Source: an uncultured Opitutia bacterium
GTDB taxonomy: Bacteria; Verrucomicrobiota; Verrucomicrobiia; Opitutales; UBA953
Assembly (NCBI GenBank): GCA_903879465.1
Contig: CAIRLQ010000240.1
Location: forward strand, 1-26,939
Length of the DNA stretch: 26,939 nucleotides
Direction of reading: 5' to 3'
The notes beneath the pieces were generated by a model. That model was not told where the DNA came from. It saw only the letters and a program-made list of their open reading frames with translations, and made no database searches. Every line of letters starts with the position of its first letter. Position 1 is the first letter of the stretch. Position numbers and translations under genes: made by a program. Shown here piece after piece: positions 1 through 7,481 of the stretch.

Positions 1-1209
1 ATCGAGCTTCCGCAGGGTGGCGAGGTTAAGGAAGACGACGCCCCCATCATTCGCTATGTAAACTCCCTGATCGTCGACGCCATCCGCCGTAAGGCCTCGG
101 ATATTCACCTGGAGCCTCTCGAGAAGCGTTTTCGGGTACGTTTCCGAATCGACGGTGTGCTGCAGGAAATGAAGGGGCCTCCCAAGCGCCTGCAGGCTTC
201 GATTATCTCCAGACTCAAGCTCATGGCCGAGACTTCCCTGGCCGAGAAGCGTATTCCCCAGGACGGTCGTATTCAGGCCAAGACCGGTGGACGAGATATC
301 GATTTGCGCGTCTCCATCCTCCCGACCGTCTACGGTGAGTCCATCGTCATGCGAATCCTCGACAAGGAGGGGCTTAAGCTCGGTCTTCCTGAATTGGGCT
401 TCTTCGCTGACGACCAGGCGAAATTCCAGAATCTCATTTCCGGTTCTGACGGGGTCTTTCTGGTCACCGGTCCGACCGGTTCAGGCAAGTCGACGACGCT
501 CTACTCCGCGTTGAATTATATTAATAAGCCCGACCGTAAGATCATTACCGTCGAAGACCCCGTCGAATACCAGATGGCGGGCATCAATCAGGTGCAGGTG
601 AAGCGCGATGTCGGCATGACTTTCGCCGCGGCCCTGCGTGCGATGCTACGTCAGGCGCCCAATATCGTGATGATCGGGGAAATTCGAGATCTCGAGACTG
701 CGGAAATCGCCATCAATGCCGCGCTGACCGGCCATATGGTGTTCTCAACGTTGCACACCAATGACTCCGTGAGCTCGGTGACCCGCCTCGTGGATATCGG
801 CGTGAAGCCCTTTCTCGTTTCCGCCGCGCTACGTGGAGCGCTGGCCCAGCGCCTCGTCCGCCGCAACTGTCAGTCGTGCCTTCAGCCCTATAAGCCCACC
901 GCCAAGGAGCTCTACTCCATTGGTATGACCGAGCAGGATCTCGCGAACGCCACCCCGATGAAGGGTGCGGGTTGCCCGAAGTGCGGCGAACGCGGCTACA
1001 AAGGCCGCCGCGGAGTGTTCGAAATGTTCGTCATCACGGAGGAGATTCAGGAGATGATTTATGGCGGCTCCACGCTCGTGGAGTTGCGTCGCAAGGCCCG
1101 CGAAGCCGGGATGCGCACAATGCGCGAAGATGGTCAGCGCAAGATCGCCTCGGGTATGACCACTATCGAGGAAGTCCTTGGTGCCACTGTCGCCGACGAC
1201 GTGATCTGA
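1..1209 (+). CDS. PilB/GspE-family secretion ATPase, 5' end missing
   Basis: The open frame runs in from the left edge, so the gene is 5'-truncated; 402 residues are visible and the internal ATG at 157 is not the true start. It is a hexameric AAA+-like ATPase of the type IV pilus assembly / type II secretion family, acting on the cytoplasmic face of the inner membrane. The visible part begins in the N2 domain (SDIHLEP), then Walker A GPTGSGKST (nt 469-495), the Asp box ITVEDPVEY, Walker B ending GEIRD (nt 676-690) and the His box STLHTND. Two CxxC pairs, CQSC and CPKC, form the zinc-binding element typical of PilB/GspE and absent from PilT. One oddity is that the usual RQDPD before Walker B reads RQAPN. 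It lies 3 nt upstream of pilT. Whether it powers pili or secretion cannot be decided here. Confidence 0.93.
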   Translation: MELPQGGEVKEDDAPIIRYVNSLIVDAIRRKASDIHLEPLEKRFRVRFRIDGVLQEMKGPPKRLQASIISRLKLMAETSLAEKRIPQDGRIQAKTGGRDIDLRVSILPTVYGESIVMRILDKEGLKLGLPELGFFADDQAKFQNLISGSDGVFLVTGPTGSGKSTTLYSALNYINKPDRKIITVEDPVEYQMAGINQVQVKRDVGMTFAAALRAMLRQAPNIVMIGEIRDLETAEIAINAALTGHMVFSTLHTNDSVSSVTRLVDIGVKPFLVSAALRGALAQRLVRRNCQSCLQPYKPTAKELYSIGMTEQDLANATPMKGAGCPKCGERGYKGRRGVFEMFVITEEIQEMIYGGSTLVELRRKAREAGMRTMREDGQRKIASGMTTIEEVLGATVADDVI

Positions 1210-1212
1210 CCC

Positions 1213-2286
1213 ATGGCCTATGTAATGAACCAGCTCGTGGAGGCCATGATTGAGAATGGCGCTTCGGACCTACACATCCATGTGGGCCGCTCGCCGTGTC
1301 TGCGGGTCAACGGCGACATCGTCGCCATCGAGGGGCCAGACCTTACCGAAGCGGAGGTCAAGCAATTCGTCCTCACCATCGTCCCGCCGGGGCAGCTTGC
1401 TGGCTTGGAGCGGGAAGGGGGCTGCGATTTTGCCTTCACCTTCGGTACACGCGCGCGTCTCCGCGTAAACGCATTCCGCGGCCACGGCGGATATGGGATG
1501 GTGCTACGCCTCCTGCCTTCGGCCATGCTCACGCTCGAGCAATTGCGCCTGCCTCCGGTGGTCAAGGATCTCCTTGGTCGCGCCCGTGGGCTGATTCTCG
1601 TCACTGGGCCCACGGGGTCCGGTAAGTCGACCACCCTCGCTTCGATGATTAACTGGATCAACGAGAACCAGCCGGGTCATATCATCACGATCGAGGACCC
1701 CATCGAGTACACGCACAAGCACAAGAAATGTATGATCACCCAGCGCGAAGTGGGCAGTGATCTGCCCTCGTTCGCCGAAGGGGTGCGGGCGGCCCTGCGC
1801 CAGGACCCCGACGTTATTCTGATCGGCGAGATGAGAGACCTTGAGACGATTGAAGCCGCTGTCACCGCCGCTGAGACGGGGCACCTGGTCTTGGCGACCC
1901 TGCATACCTCCGGAGCGACCCGCACGATCGACCGGATCATCGATGCGTTCCCGCCCGGTGCGCGCGAGCAGATCCGCACCCAGCTCTCGACTTCGCTCTC
2001 CGCCGTCATCTCGCAGTGCCTGCTGCACGCCAAGGACGGAAGTCGGGTTGCTGCGTTCGAGATCATGCTGCGCACCGACGGGGTTGCGGCAAAGATCCGC
2101 GAAGGTAAGACGTTCCAACTCTTGACCGACATTGAAACGGGGGGCGCCCGCGGGATGCGTCCGCTCGACAGCGATCTGCTCGCCCTTTTTTCGCAAGGCC
2201 TCGTCGCGGAGGAAGAGGTCCTCACTTATTGTCACAATCCCGAGGCCATGCGTGAGCGCATGAAGTCGACCCGCCCGCTTTCTTAA
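1213..2286 (+). CDS. pilT: PilT, type IV pilus retraction ATPase
   Basis: This 357-residue protein has the usual PilT length and belongs to the retraction ATPases that disassemble the pilus and drive twitching motility. It starts with the PilT-type N-domain (GASDLHIHVG, residues 16-25). The ATPase core follows, with Walker A GPTGSGKST at 132-140, Asp box TIEDPIEY, RQDPD, Walker B with GEMRD at 205-209 and the His box ATLHTSGA around residue 231. The C-terminal part contains KIREGKTFQL, which corresponds to the PilT AIRNLIREGK motif, although the AIRNL portion is altered. No CxxC pair is present, which separates it from the two flanking PilB-like proteins. The ATG follows the previous stop by 3 nt with no Shine-Dalgarno sequence, suggesting translational coupling. 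PilU is a less likely alternative. Confidence 0.93.
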   Translation: MAYVMNQLVEAMIENGASDLHIHVGRSPCLRVNGDIVAIEGPDLTEAEVKQFVLTIVPPGQLAGLEREGGCDFAFTFGTRARLRVNAFRGHGGYGMVLRLLPSAMLTLEQLRLPPVVKDLLGRARGLILVTGPTGSGKSTTLASMINWINENQPGHIITIEDPIEYTHKHKKCMITQREVGSDLPSFAEGVRAALRQDPDVILIGEMRDLETIEAAVTAAETGHLVLATLHTSGATRTIDRIIDAFPPGAREQIRTQLSTSLSAVISQCLLHAKDGSRVAAFEIMLRTDGVAAKIREGKTFQLLTDIETGGARGMRPLDSDLLALFSQGLVAEEEVLTYCHNPEAMRERMKSTRPLS

Positions 2287-2310
2287 ACGCCCCTTCCCCC
2301 ATCCATTCTC

Positions 2311-3996
2311 ATGTTTGAAGACCACAGCGACGTGATTCGCGATATTGCCCTCGAGGCTGGCCTCGTGTCTGCCGCTCAGTCGGAAGAGATCTGGGAGTCG
2401 CATGCTACTACAGGGAAATCTTTCGCCGATAGTTTGGCTGATACCGGCCTTGCCGATCGCGCAACCATTCTGCAGGCCGTCGCCGACCATCTCCACGCTC
2501 AGTTCTACTCGGCTATCCCGGCTGATCCCGGCGACGCCTTGGCGAAAATCCTGAAGCCTGCCCAAGCTCATAAGTATGTGGTTATTCCGGTATCCGATGA
2601 GGCCGGGAAACTGACGTTGCTCGCCAAGGATCCTTTCAACTCTTCGGTCGTCAGTGAGCTGACCTTCATTCTTCAGCGTGATATCGAGATTGCGGTCGCC
2701 GATCCCGCCCAGGTGGAGGCGGCGGTTATTCGCGTCTATGGCGAGGCCACATCATCCTCGATGGAGGAACTTCTCGGAGAGTTCGATCAGGTTGAATCCA
2801 CCATTGCGGTGACTGACGAAGATGTCGTCAATCAGGCCAGCCAGGCTCCGATTATCCGCTTCGTCGACCTTGTTCTGCAGGAAGGCGTCAAGGCCAAGGC
2901 CTCCGACATTCACTTCGAGCCGTTTGAGCATGAGTTCCGCATCCGTCTGCGTATCGACGGCTCCCTCTACGAGATGGCGCCGCCGCCGAAGAATCTCGCC
3001 AACGCCGTGATCGCACGCGTCAAGGTCCTTTCGGCGCTGAACATCGCCGAACGACGCGTTCCGCAGGACGGTCGCATCAAGACGACCATCAGCGGACGCC
3101 AAATCGATCTGCGCGTGTCTACCTTGCCGACGCAGTTTGGTGAGTCGGTCGTGCTTCGAATTCTCGATAAGACCGTGGTCAACCTGAGTCTAGACGCATT
3201 GTCCATGCAGGATGACATCAAGGAAGGTATCCGTGCGATGGTCAGCCGGCCCAATGGCATCTTTATTGTCACCGGTCCGACCGGCTCGGGTAAGACGACC
3301 ACGCTCTATTCTGCCTTGCGCGAGGTGAATACCGAGGACGTCAAAATTCTCACCGCCGAAGATCCCGTCGAATATGAAGTCGAAGGCATCATGCAGGTGC
3401 CAATCAACCATCAGGTTGGTCTGACTTTCGCCGCCGCCCTCCGCTCCTTCCTTCGTCAGGATCCTGACACCATCATGGTGGGAGAAATTCGAGATCTCGA
3501 GACCGCCCAAATCGCCGTACAGGCCTCGCTGACTGGCCACGTGGTGCTTTCCACGCTCCACACCAATGACGCTCCGGGGGCCGTGACCCGACTGATCGAT
3601 ATGGGCCTGGAGCCGTTCCTTATCTCCGCTTCGCTTGAAGGTATCCTCGCCCAGCGACTTCTCCGTCGCATCTGCAAGACCTGCCGCACCGCTTACGAGC
3701 CCGACAAGGACGTCATCAATATGCTCGACGTCGACGCGCTCGAAATCGCGAATAAGAAGTTCTATTTCGGAAAGGGTTGCCCTGATTGCAACCGCTCGGG
3801 TTACAAGAGTCGCCAGGGCCTATTTGAGCTGATGTCGATCAACGACAATATCCGCACGCTCATTACGCAGAAAGCACCGACGCTCGTGCTCAAGCAAAAG
3901 GCGATCGAATCGGGCATGCGCCCGCTCCGTGAAGACGGCCTCCGCTGCATCTTTGACGGGCTTACCACCATTGAGGAAGTCCTGAAATACACCTAA
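2311..3996 (+). CDS. pilB: PilB/GspE-family assembly ATPase, complete
   Basis: A complete 561-residue PilB/GspE ATPase. Residues 1-145 form the N-terminal MshEN/T2SSE_N region, which binds c-di-GMP in some family members. The N2 domain carries SDIHFEPFEHEFRIRLRIDG around 198-217. Walker A is GPTGSGKTT at 322-330, the Asp box TAEDPVEY lies near 348-355, RQDPD precedes Walker B GEIRD at 391-395, and the His box has H427. The zinc pairs are C455/C458 and C490/C493. It sits 24 nt after pilT and 20 nt before pilC, so the four genes look like one transcription unit. The leader is pyrimidine-rich (CCCCTTCCCCC) with no Shine-Dalgarno match. The symbol pilB is preferred over gspE because pilT is adjacent, but the sequence alone does not exclude a type II secretion role. 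Confidence 0.9.
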   Translation: MFEDHSDVIRDIALEAGLVSAAQSEEIWESHATTGKSFADSLADTGLADRATILQAVADHLHAQFYSAIPADPGDALAKILKPAQAHKYVVIPVSDEAGKLTLLAKDPFNSSVVSELTFILQRDIEIAVADPAQVEAAVIRVYGEATSSSMEELLGEFDQVESTIAVTDEDVVNQASQAPIIRFVDLVLQEGVKAKASDIHFEPFEHEFRIRLRIDGSLYEMAPPPKNLANAVIARVKVLSALNIAERRVPQDGRIKTTISGRQIDLRVSTLPTQFGESVVLRILDKTVVNLSLDALSMQDDIKEGIRAMVSRPNGIFIVTGPTGSGKTTTLYSALREVNTEDVKILTAEDPVEYEVEGIMQVPINHQVGLTFAAALRSFLRQDPDTIMVGEIRDLETAQIAVQASLTGHVVLSTLHTNDAPGAVTRLIDMGLEPFLISASLEGILAQRLLRRICKTCRTAYEPDKDVINMLDVDALEIANKKFYFGKGCPDCNRSGYKSRQGLFELMSINDNIRTLITQKAPTLVLKQKAIESGMRPLREDGLRCIFDGLTTIEEVLKYT

Positions 3997-4016
3997 CTCT
4001 AAACCCAGACACTCCC

Positions 4017-5264
4017 ATGCCCGACTACAAGTATACCGCCATCGACCGCAACGGAGCTCAGACCTCCGGGAAAGTCGAGGCCGCCAGCGACGAACAGGCC
4101 CGCCAAAAACTGATGGCCCGCGGTCTCATGGTGACCACCCTCTCCAATGATGCCGGCACCGCCAAGCCCGCCGCCGTCGCCGCCCCGAAGAAGGCCGGCA
4201 TGAGTTTTAGCTTTGGCGCCAAGGTGACCGGCGCGGATGTGACGATCATGACCCGCCAGCTGGCGACGCTGATCATCGCGGGGTTACCCTTACTCCGAGC
4301 CCTCGAGTTAATCACCAAGCAGGAGCGAAACCCGGCCTTCAAGGCGGTGCTGGCGAACGTGGCCGATAGCGTTTCCCAGGGTAATAATTTATCCGAGGCG
4401 CTGCAGGCGCATCCGAAAGTTTTCGACAAGCTTTTCGTCAACATGGTACGCGCCGGTGAGGCCGGGGGCGTGCTTGATAAGGTGCTCGACCGTCTCGCGA
4501 AGTTTCGCGAAAAGGCCGAACGTATTCAGAAGAAGGTCAAATCCGCGATGGTCTACCCCGGTGTCGTCATGTCGGTGGCCGTTATCATCGTCTATATCCT
4601 GATGGTAAAAGTCGTGCCCTCTTTCCAGAAGCTGCTCGATGGCCAGAAGACCAATATGCCACCACTCACCCAGTTCGTCGTAGGAATCTCCAAGGCGCTT
4701 ACCATTTACTGGTGGGCCACCCCGGTGATTATCTTTGGCTTGTATTATGGTATGAAGACCTGGCTTTCGACCGAGAAGGGAAAGAGTATCTTCGACAATG
4801 TCCTGCTTAAGTTGCCAAAGATTGGAGGCTTCTTGACAATCGTCTCGGTCTCTCGCTTCGCTCGCACCTTCGGCACCTTGATGGCTTCCGGTGTGCCGAT
4901 TCTTCAGGCTATCACCATCACGCGCGACACGCTGGATAACGTCGTGATCGCCAACGCCCTCGTACGCGTCCATGACCGCGTGCGCGACGGTGAACCGCTC
5001 TCCATTCCGCTGGAGCAATCGGGCGTCTTCCCGCAGATGGTGACCTCGATGATCCAAGTCGGCGAAGAAACTGGCCAGCTGCCCGAGATGCTGAACCGTG
5101 TCGCCGATATTTATGACGAAGAAGTCGACAACGCGGTGACCGCACTGACCTCAATCATTGAGCCCGTGCTCATCGTGTTTCTTGCCGTCGTCGTCGGAAC
5201 AATCGTGCTCGCGATGTTCCTGCCGCTCATCGCGCTCATTACCAAGATGACCGGCGGGGGCTGA
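4017..5264 (+). CDS. pilC: PilC/GspF inner-membrane platform protein
   Basis: A 415-residue platform protein of the PilC/GspF family, the inner-membrane partner on which PilB and PilT act. The N-terminus YKYTAIDRNG is typical of the family. Two T2SSF domains follow: one begins near ADVTIMTRQLATLIIAGLPL, and the second repeats the pattern as VSVSRFARTFGTLMASGVPI. Both halves contain the conserved glycine/glutamate signature, VRAGEAGGVL in the first and QVGEETGQLP in the second. Three hydrophobic helices are visible: VVMSVAVIIVYILMV, the region around ATPVIIFGLYYG, and a C-terminal IVFLAVVVGTIVLAMFLPL. The start ATG is preceded by CTCCC with no ribosome binding site. It is the last gene of the cluster, with terminators directly after it. 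Confidence 0.92.
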   Translation: MPDYKYTAIDRNGAQTSGKVEAASDEQARQKLMARGLMVTTLSNDAGTAKPAAVAAPKKAGMSFSFGAKVTGADVTIMTRQLATLIIAGLPLLRALELITKQERNPAFKAVLANVADSVSQGNNLSEALQAHPKVFDKLFVNMVRAGEAGGVLDKVLDRLAKFREKAERIQKKVKSAMVYPGVVMSVAVIIVYILMVKVVPSFQKLLDGQKTNMPPLTQFVVGISKALTIYWWATPVIIFGLYYGMKTWLSTEKGKSIFDNVLLKLPKIGGFLTIVSVSRFARTFGTLMASGVPILQAITITRDTLDNVVIANALVRVHDRVRDGEPLSIPLEQSGVFPQMVTSMIQVGEETGQLPEMLNRVADIYDEEVDNAVTALTSIIEPVLIVFLAVVVGTIVLAMFLPLIALITKMTGGG

Positions 5265-5285
5265 GCTGATCTATTCCACGACAAC

Positions 5286-5317
5286 AAAGCCCGGTCCGAA
5301 AGGTGCCGGGCTTTTTC
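5286..5317 (+). terminator. Rho-independent terminator after pilC
   Basis: A perfect 9-bp stem, AAAGCCCGG (5286-5294) with CCGGGCTTT (5306-5314), and an 11-nt loop. The 3' arm runs into a T-tract ending at 5316. It starts 22 nt after the pilC stop codon and should end the pilus-motor transcript. Confidence 0.88.
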
Positions 5318-5343
5318 GTGTCTAGGGCAGGGGAGTAACCCCC

Positions 5344-5390
5344 AAAAAAGGAGGCGGCTTGCATACCCCTATGCAAGCCGCCTGTTTTTT
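5344..5390. terminator. Strong bidirectional terminator between pilC and tRNA-fMet
   Basis: A 14-bp inverted repeat, 5352-5365 with 5370-5383 and a CCCC loop, is flanked by six A on the left (5344-5349) and six T on the right (5385-5390). It therefore has a U-tract on both strands. On the plus strand it backs up the pilC terminator; on the minus strand it is well placed to end transcription of the initiator tRNA gene. Confidence 0.85.
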
Positions 5391-5532
5391 ACTGCTTTAT
5401 CTTACTTACCCCATTGTCCCGTAGGACAAATTTAATACCTGATAACGTGCATTTAATCCCGGGCTGCACAAGCCTATTCGACGTATTTTAAGCCATTCTT
5501 TGGTAAATGGCTGCCATTCAGGACTTTAAAAT
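5391..5532. other. AT-rich non-coding spacer 3' of the tRNA gene
   Basis: About 140 nt, clearly poorer in GC than the surroundings, between the bidirectional terminator and the 3' end of the tRNA. No convincing reading frame is present. Two small hairpins are visible: TTGTCC/GGACAA (5414-5419 with 5424-5429, CGTA loop) and AGCCATT/AATGGCT (5491-5497 with 5506-5512, 8-nt loop). On the minus strand the spacer would be trailer transcript removed during tRNA maturation. I see nothing else in it. Confidence 0.5.
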
Positions 5533-5610
5533 TGGGTGCAGGGGTAGGATTTGAACCTACGACCTTCAGGTTATGAGCCTGACGAGCTAACCGGGCTGCT
5601 CCACCCTGCA
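5533..5610 (-). tRNA. Initiator tRNA-Met (CAT anticodon)
   Basis: The reverse complement folds as a 78-nt cloverleaf. It has a 7-bp acceptor TGCAGGG/CCCTGCA, D-stem GAGC/GCTC with a 10-nt loop, anticodon stem TCAGG/CCTGA with loop CTCATAA, variable loop AGGTC, T-stem GTAGG/CCTAC with loop TTCAAAT, and an encoded CCA. The A11:U24 pair, the stretch GTGGAGCAGCC and the TTCAAAT loop mark it as initiator rather than elongator. Unusual points are a Watson-Crick U1:A72 pair instead of the bacterial C1xA72 mismatch, a C discriminator at 73, and an A29:U41 pair in place of the first of the three G:C pairs at the base of the anticodon stem. Confidence 0.9.
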
Positions 5611-5758
5611 ATAAGTGGGAAGGTGCAGGAGAAAGGGCGGAGGGCAGGGTCGCAAGTCATTTTTTTGACTCATCTGCAATGGCTGGTCGTGCCGTCCGTC
5701 AGGCAAAAAGGTTTGAAGCCTCCCGTGCGGGGTTGATGATTCCTCACCCCGGCAATCG
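5611..5758. other. Intergenic region between tRNA-fMet and the first VWA gene
   Basis: About 150 nt separating divergent genes, so it should hold the tRNA promoter (minus) and the promoter of the VWA gene (plus). I do not see a convincing -35/-10 pair for either. A short AGTCA/TGACT inverted repeat around a T-run lies near 5655-5672, and a CCCGTGCGGG hairpin lies near 5723-5732. The VWA start codon has no upstream purine-rich motif. Confidence 0.4.
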
Positions 5759-7360
5759 ATGAGCGAAGATATCCCCTCAGCCCCTTCAGGTGACGTATCG
5801 CAGGATGACGCGCTGAAAGTCCCGGTCCCTGTGGCCGAGGTCTCGATTGGTTCAAAGCGAGTGAAGCCTGGATTCTGGCGTCGCATCGGCGGCGGTGGCC
5901 TCACCGTCTCGGTCGCGATCCACGTCTTGCTGGTATTCGTCGCCGCGGCCTACGTGATTTCCACGGTCAACGATAACGCCAAGAAAGAGCCGAATACTTT
6001 CGCCACCGGCGCCGGCGGCGGTTCGGGCGGCGAGCGAGTCAAGAATACGCAGCATAAGATTCAGCCGAAGAACGTCAAATCACTCGCCAAGACCACGACG
6101 CGCATCACCTCCAAGAGCGCGTCGGCGACGATTGCGTTGCCCGACCTTCCGAACTCCGCGTCGGCTTCCTCGATGGTTTCCGGCATGATGGCCGGCGGGG
6201 CTTCCAAGGGCTTCGGCGGCGGCTCTGGCGGCGGTATCGGCGTCGGCAAGGGAATGGGGTCTGGCGGCGGTAAGAACTTCGTGGCGAAGCCCGTGCTCGG
6301 AGCGAACATCTTTGCCCAGCGCTTGGCGGTCTACTTAGACGCCTCGGCTTCGATGCTGCCGTATCTCGAGAGGGTCGAAGCTGAGATTCGCGATAAATTC
6401 CCGGATGCCGATGTCTTCCTGGGGAACGGTGTTTTTATCAGCGTCCAAGATGTGGAGATTGTCGGCGGCGATAAGTTTAAAGGTACCCCTTACCTTAACC
6501 GCCCGACTGGTGGCGCAAAGAAGAAGAACACCAAGGGTGATATTGTCGAAACCGATACCAATCCAGCCAAGCTCACGAGCGCCGGGCGCAGTATCCTGAA
6601 AAAATACGGGAATGGGTTTAAAATCGGTTCAGTGGGAGCGTGGATTGATATCCTGAAGGACGAGCGCAATTACGATGCCCTCATTATCTTTTCGGATTTT
6701 GCTGATGGGGTGAGCCAGCGTCGCACCAAGGGCTATAAGCCTGACAAGGGGATGCGTCCCGACCCGCCCGTGGTCTTTTCTGATTACGCAGGCGGCGGCG
6801 CCGGCATGGCTCGCTATGCCAAAATTATCGCCACCGGCGGTTCGTCCGGACAGTCCGTCATTCAGACCAAGGACACCACAGGTTTGGAGGTCGATATGCT
6901 CGTCATCGGCTCGGGCGTCGCCCCAAACTCGAAGATTACCGAAATTAAACCCAACGTCAGTTTCACCCTCGACAAGCCGTTGAAGGCGAATGTCAGTGGA
7001 AAAATTTCAGCTAACAACGGCGGCGATAAACGCACCCCCGAGGAACGAAAGTGGGAGGAAGAATGGATCAAGGCTTTCTCGGCCGCCAAGGATAACAAGG
7101 GACCCCGTCTGTACCTTCTTTCTATCGATAGGGACCCAAAGGGAATCTTAGCGGAATGTGTGGAGGCCTCCGAAGGACAAATTAAGTTAGTGCGGGGTCT
7201 TAAGACGACCGACCCGGTTGCGGCCAAGCCAGCCCTCGGGGCACCTGCCGGGAGCATCATGCAGACCCCGGCGCCCGCGGCGACCACCGTGCCGGCCAGC
7301 ACCACCGATGCGGGGCTTAAGGGCGTCACGACGAAGGCCGGTACTAAGCCAGTTCGCTGA
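5759..7360 (+). CDS. Inner-membrane VWA-domain protein with Gly-rich linker and inserted segment
   Basis: A 533-residue protein of unknown function. A charged cytoplasmic N-terminus is followed by one membrane helix (about 44-67, VSVAIHVLLVFVAAAYVIS), so the rest is probably periplasmic. Next come a basic/Ser-Thr linker and a glycine-rich stretch (about 145-172). A VWA-like domain starts near 187, with the metal-site motif VYLDASAS (D194, S196, S198) and a later strand NYDALIIFSDFADG (D313). Residues about 355-418 look inserted: they contain GLEVDMLVIGSGVAPNSKIT and are absent from the downstream paralogue at 7482-8552. The C-terminus (after about 480) is Pro/Ala/Thr-rich. VWA domains bind protein ligands through a divalent cation; the ligand is unknown. 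No strong Shine-Dalgarno sequence precedes the ATG. Confidence 0.8.
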   Translation: MSEDIPSAPSGDVSQDDALKVPVPVAEVSIGSKRVKPGFWRRIGGGGLTVSVAIHVLLVFVAAAYVISTVNDNAKKEPNTFATGAGGGSGGERVKNTQHKIQPKNVKSLAKTTTRITSKSASATIALPDLPNSASASSMVSGMMAGGASKGFGGGSGGGIGVGKGMGSGGGKNFVAKPVLGANIFAQRLAVYLDASASMLPYLERVEAEIRDKFPDADVFLGNGVFISVQDVEIVGGDKFKGTPYLNRPTGGAKKKNTKGDIVETDTNPAKLTSAGRSILKKYGNGFKIGSVGAWIDILKDERNYDALIIFSDFADGVSQRRTKGYKPDKGMRPDPPVVFSDYAGGGAGMARYAKIIATGGSSGQSVIQTKDTTGLEVDMLVIGSGVAPNSKITEIKPNVSFTLDKPLKANVSGKISANNGGDKRTPEERKWEEEWIKAFSAAKDNKGPRLYLLSIDRDPKGILAECVEASEGQIKLVRGLKTTDPVAAKPALGAPAGSIMQTPAPAATTVPASTTDAGLKGVTTKAGTKPVR

Positions 7361-7481
7361 GCGGTGCGGGTGAGTTGATCGCGGTTGGGTGGTGTGCGGG
7401 GGGGATACCCCTCAGCACCTGATAGGTCATTCCTGTGGGGACGGCTGCTTGAGGATCTACGCACGGTGCTAGAATGGCGCG
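7361..7481 (+). other. Spacer between the two VWA paralogues
   Basis: This 121-nt gap is GC-rich and has no obvious rho-independent terminator. Short inverted segments (for example TCAG-CAC-CTGA) are too weak to call. A possible promoter lies at its right end (separate entry). It has no purine-rich ribosome binding site in front of the 7482 start. Confidence 0.35.
7449..7475 (+). promoter_or_regulatory. Possible sigma70-type promoter for the second VWA gene
   Basis: TTGAGG (7449-7454) and TAGAAT (7470-7475) are separated by 15 nt, a short spacer. The predicted start of transcription would be close to the ATG at 7482, so the message would have almost no 5' leader. This is a visual match only; the -35 box and spacing are weak. 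Confidence 0.25.

Noticed and set aside
1504..2571. A 355-codon open frame on the minus strand over pilT and the start of pilB
   Set aside because: It is antisense to two genes with full family motifs, and its translation has no recognisable domain. GC-rich coding DNA commonly produces such shadows.
5533..5630. Possible attachment site of an integrative element at the tRNA gene
   Set aside because: The only local repeat of the tRNA 3' end is the 8-mer GGTGCAGG near 5621; there is no integrase and no direct repeat of useful length.
6180..6275. DNA-level repeats in the Gly-rich part of the first VWA gene
   Set aside because: They are GGC/GGT codon runs encoding a flexible glycine linker, not a separate repeat element.
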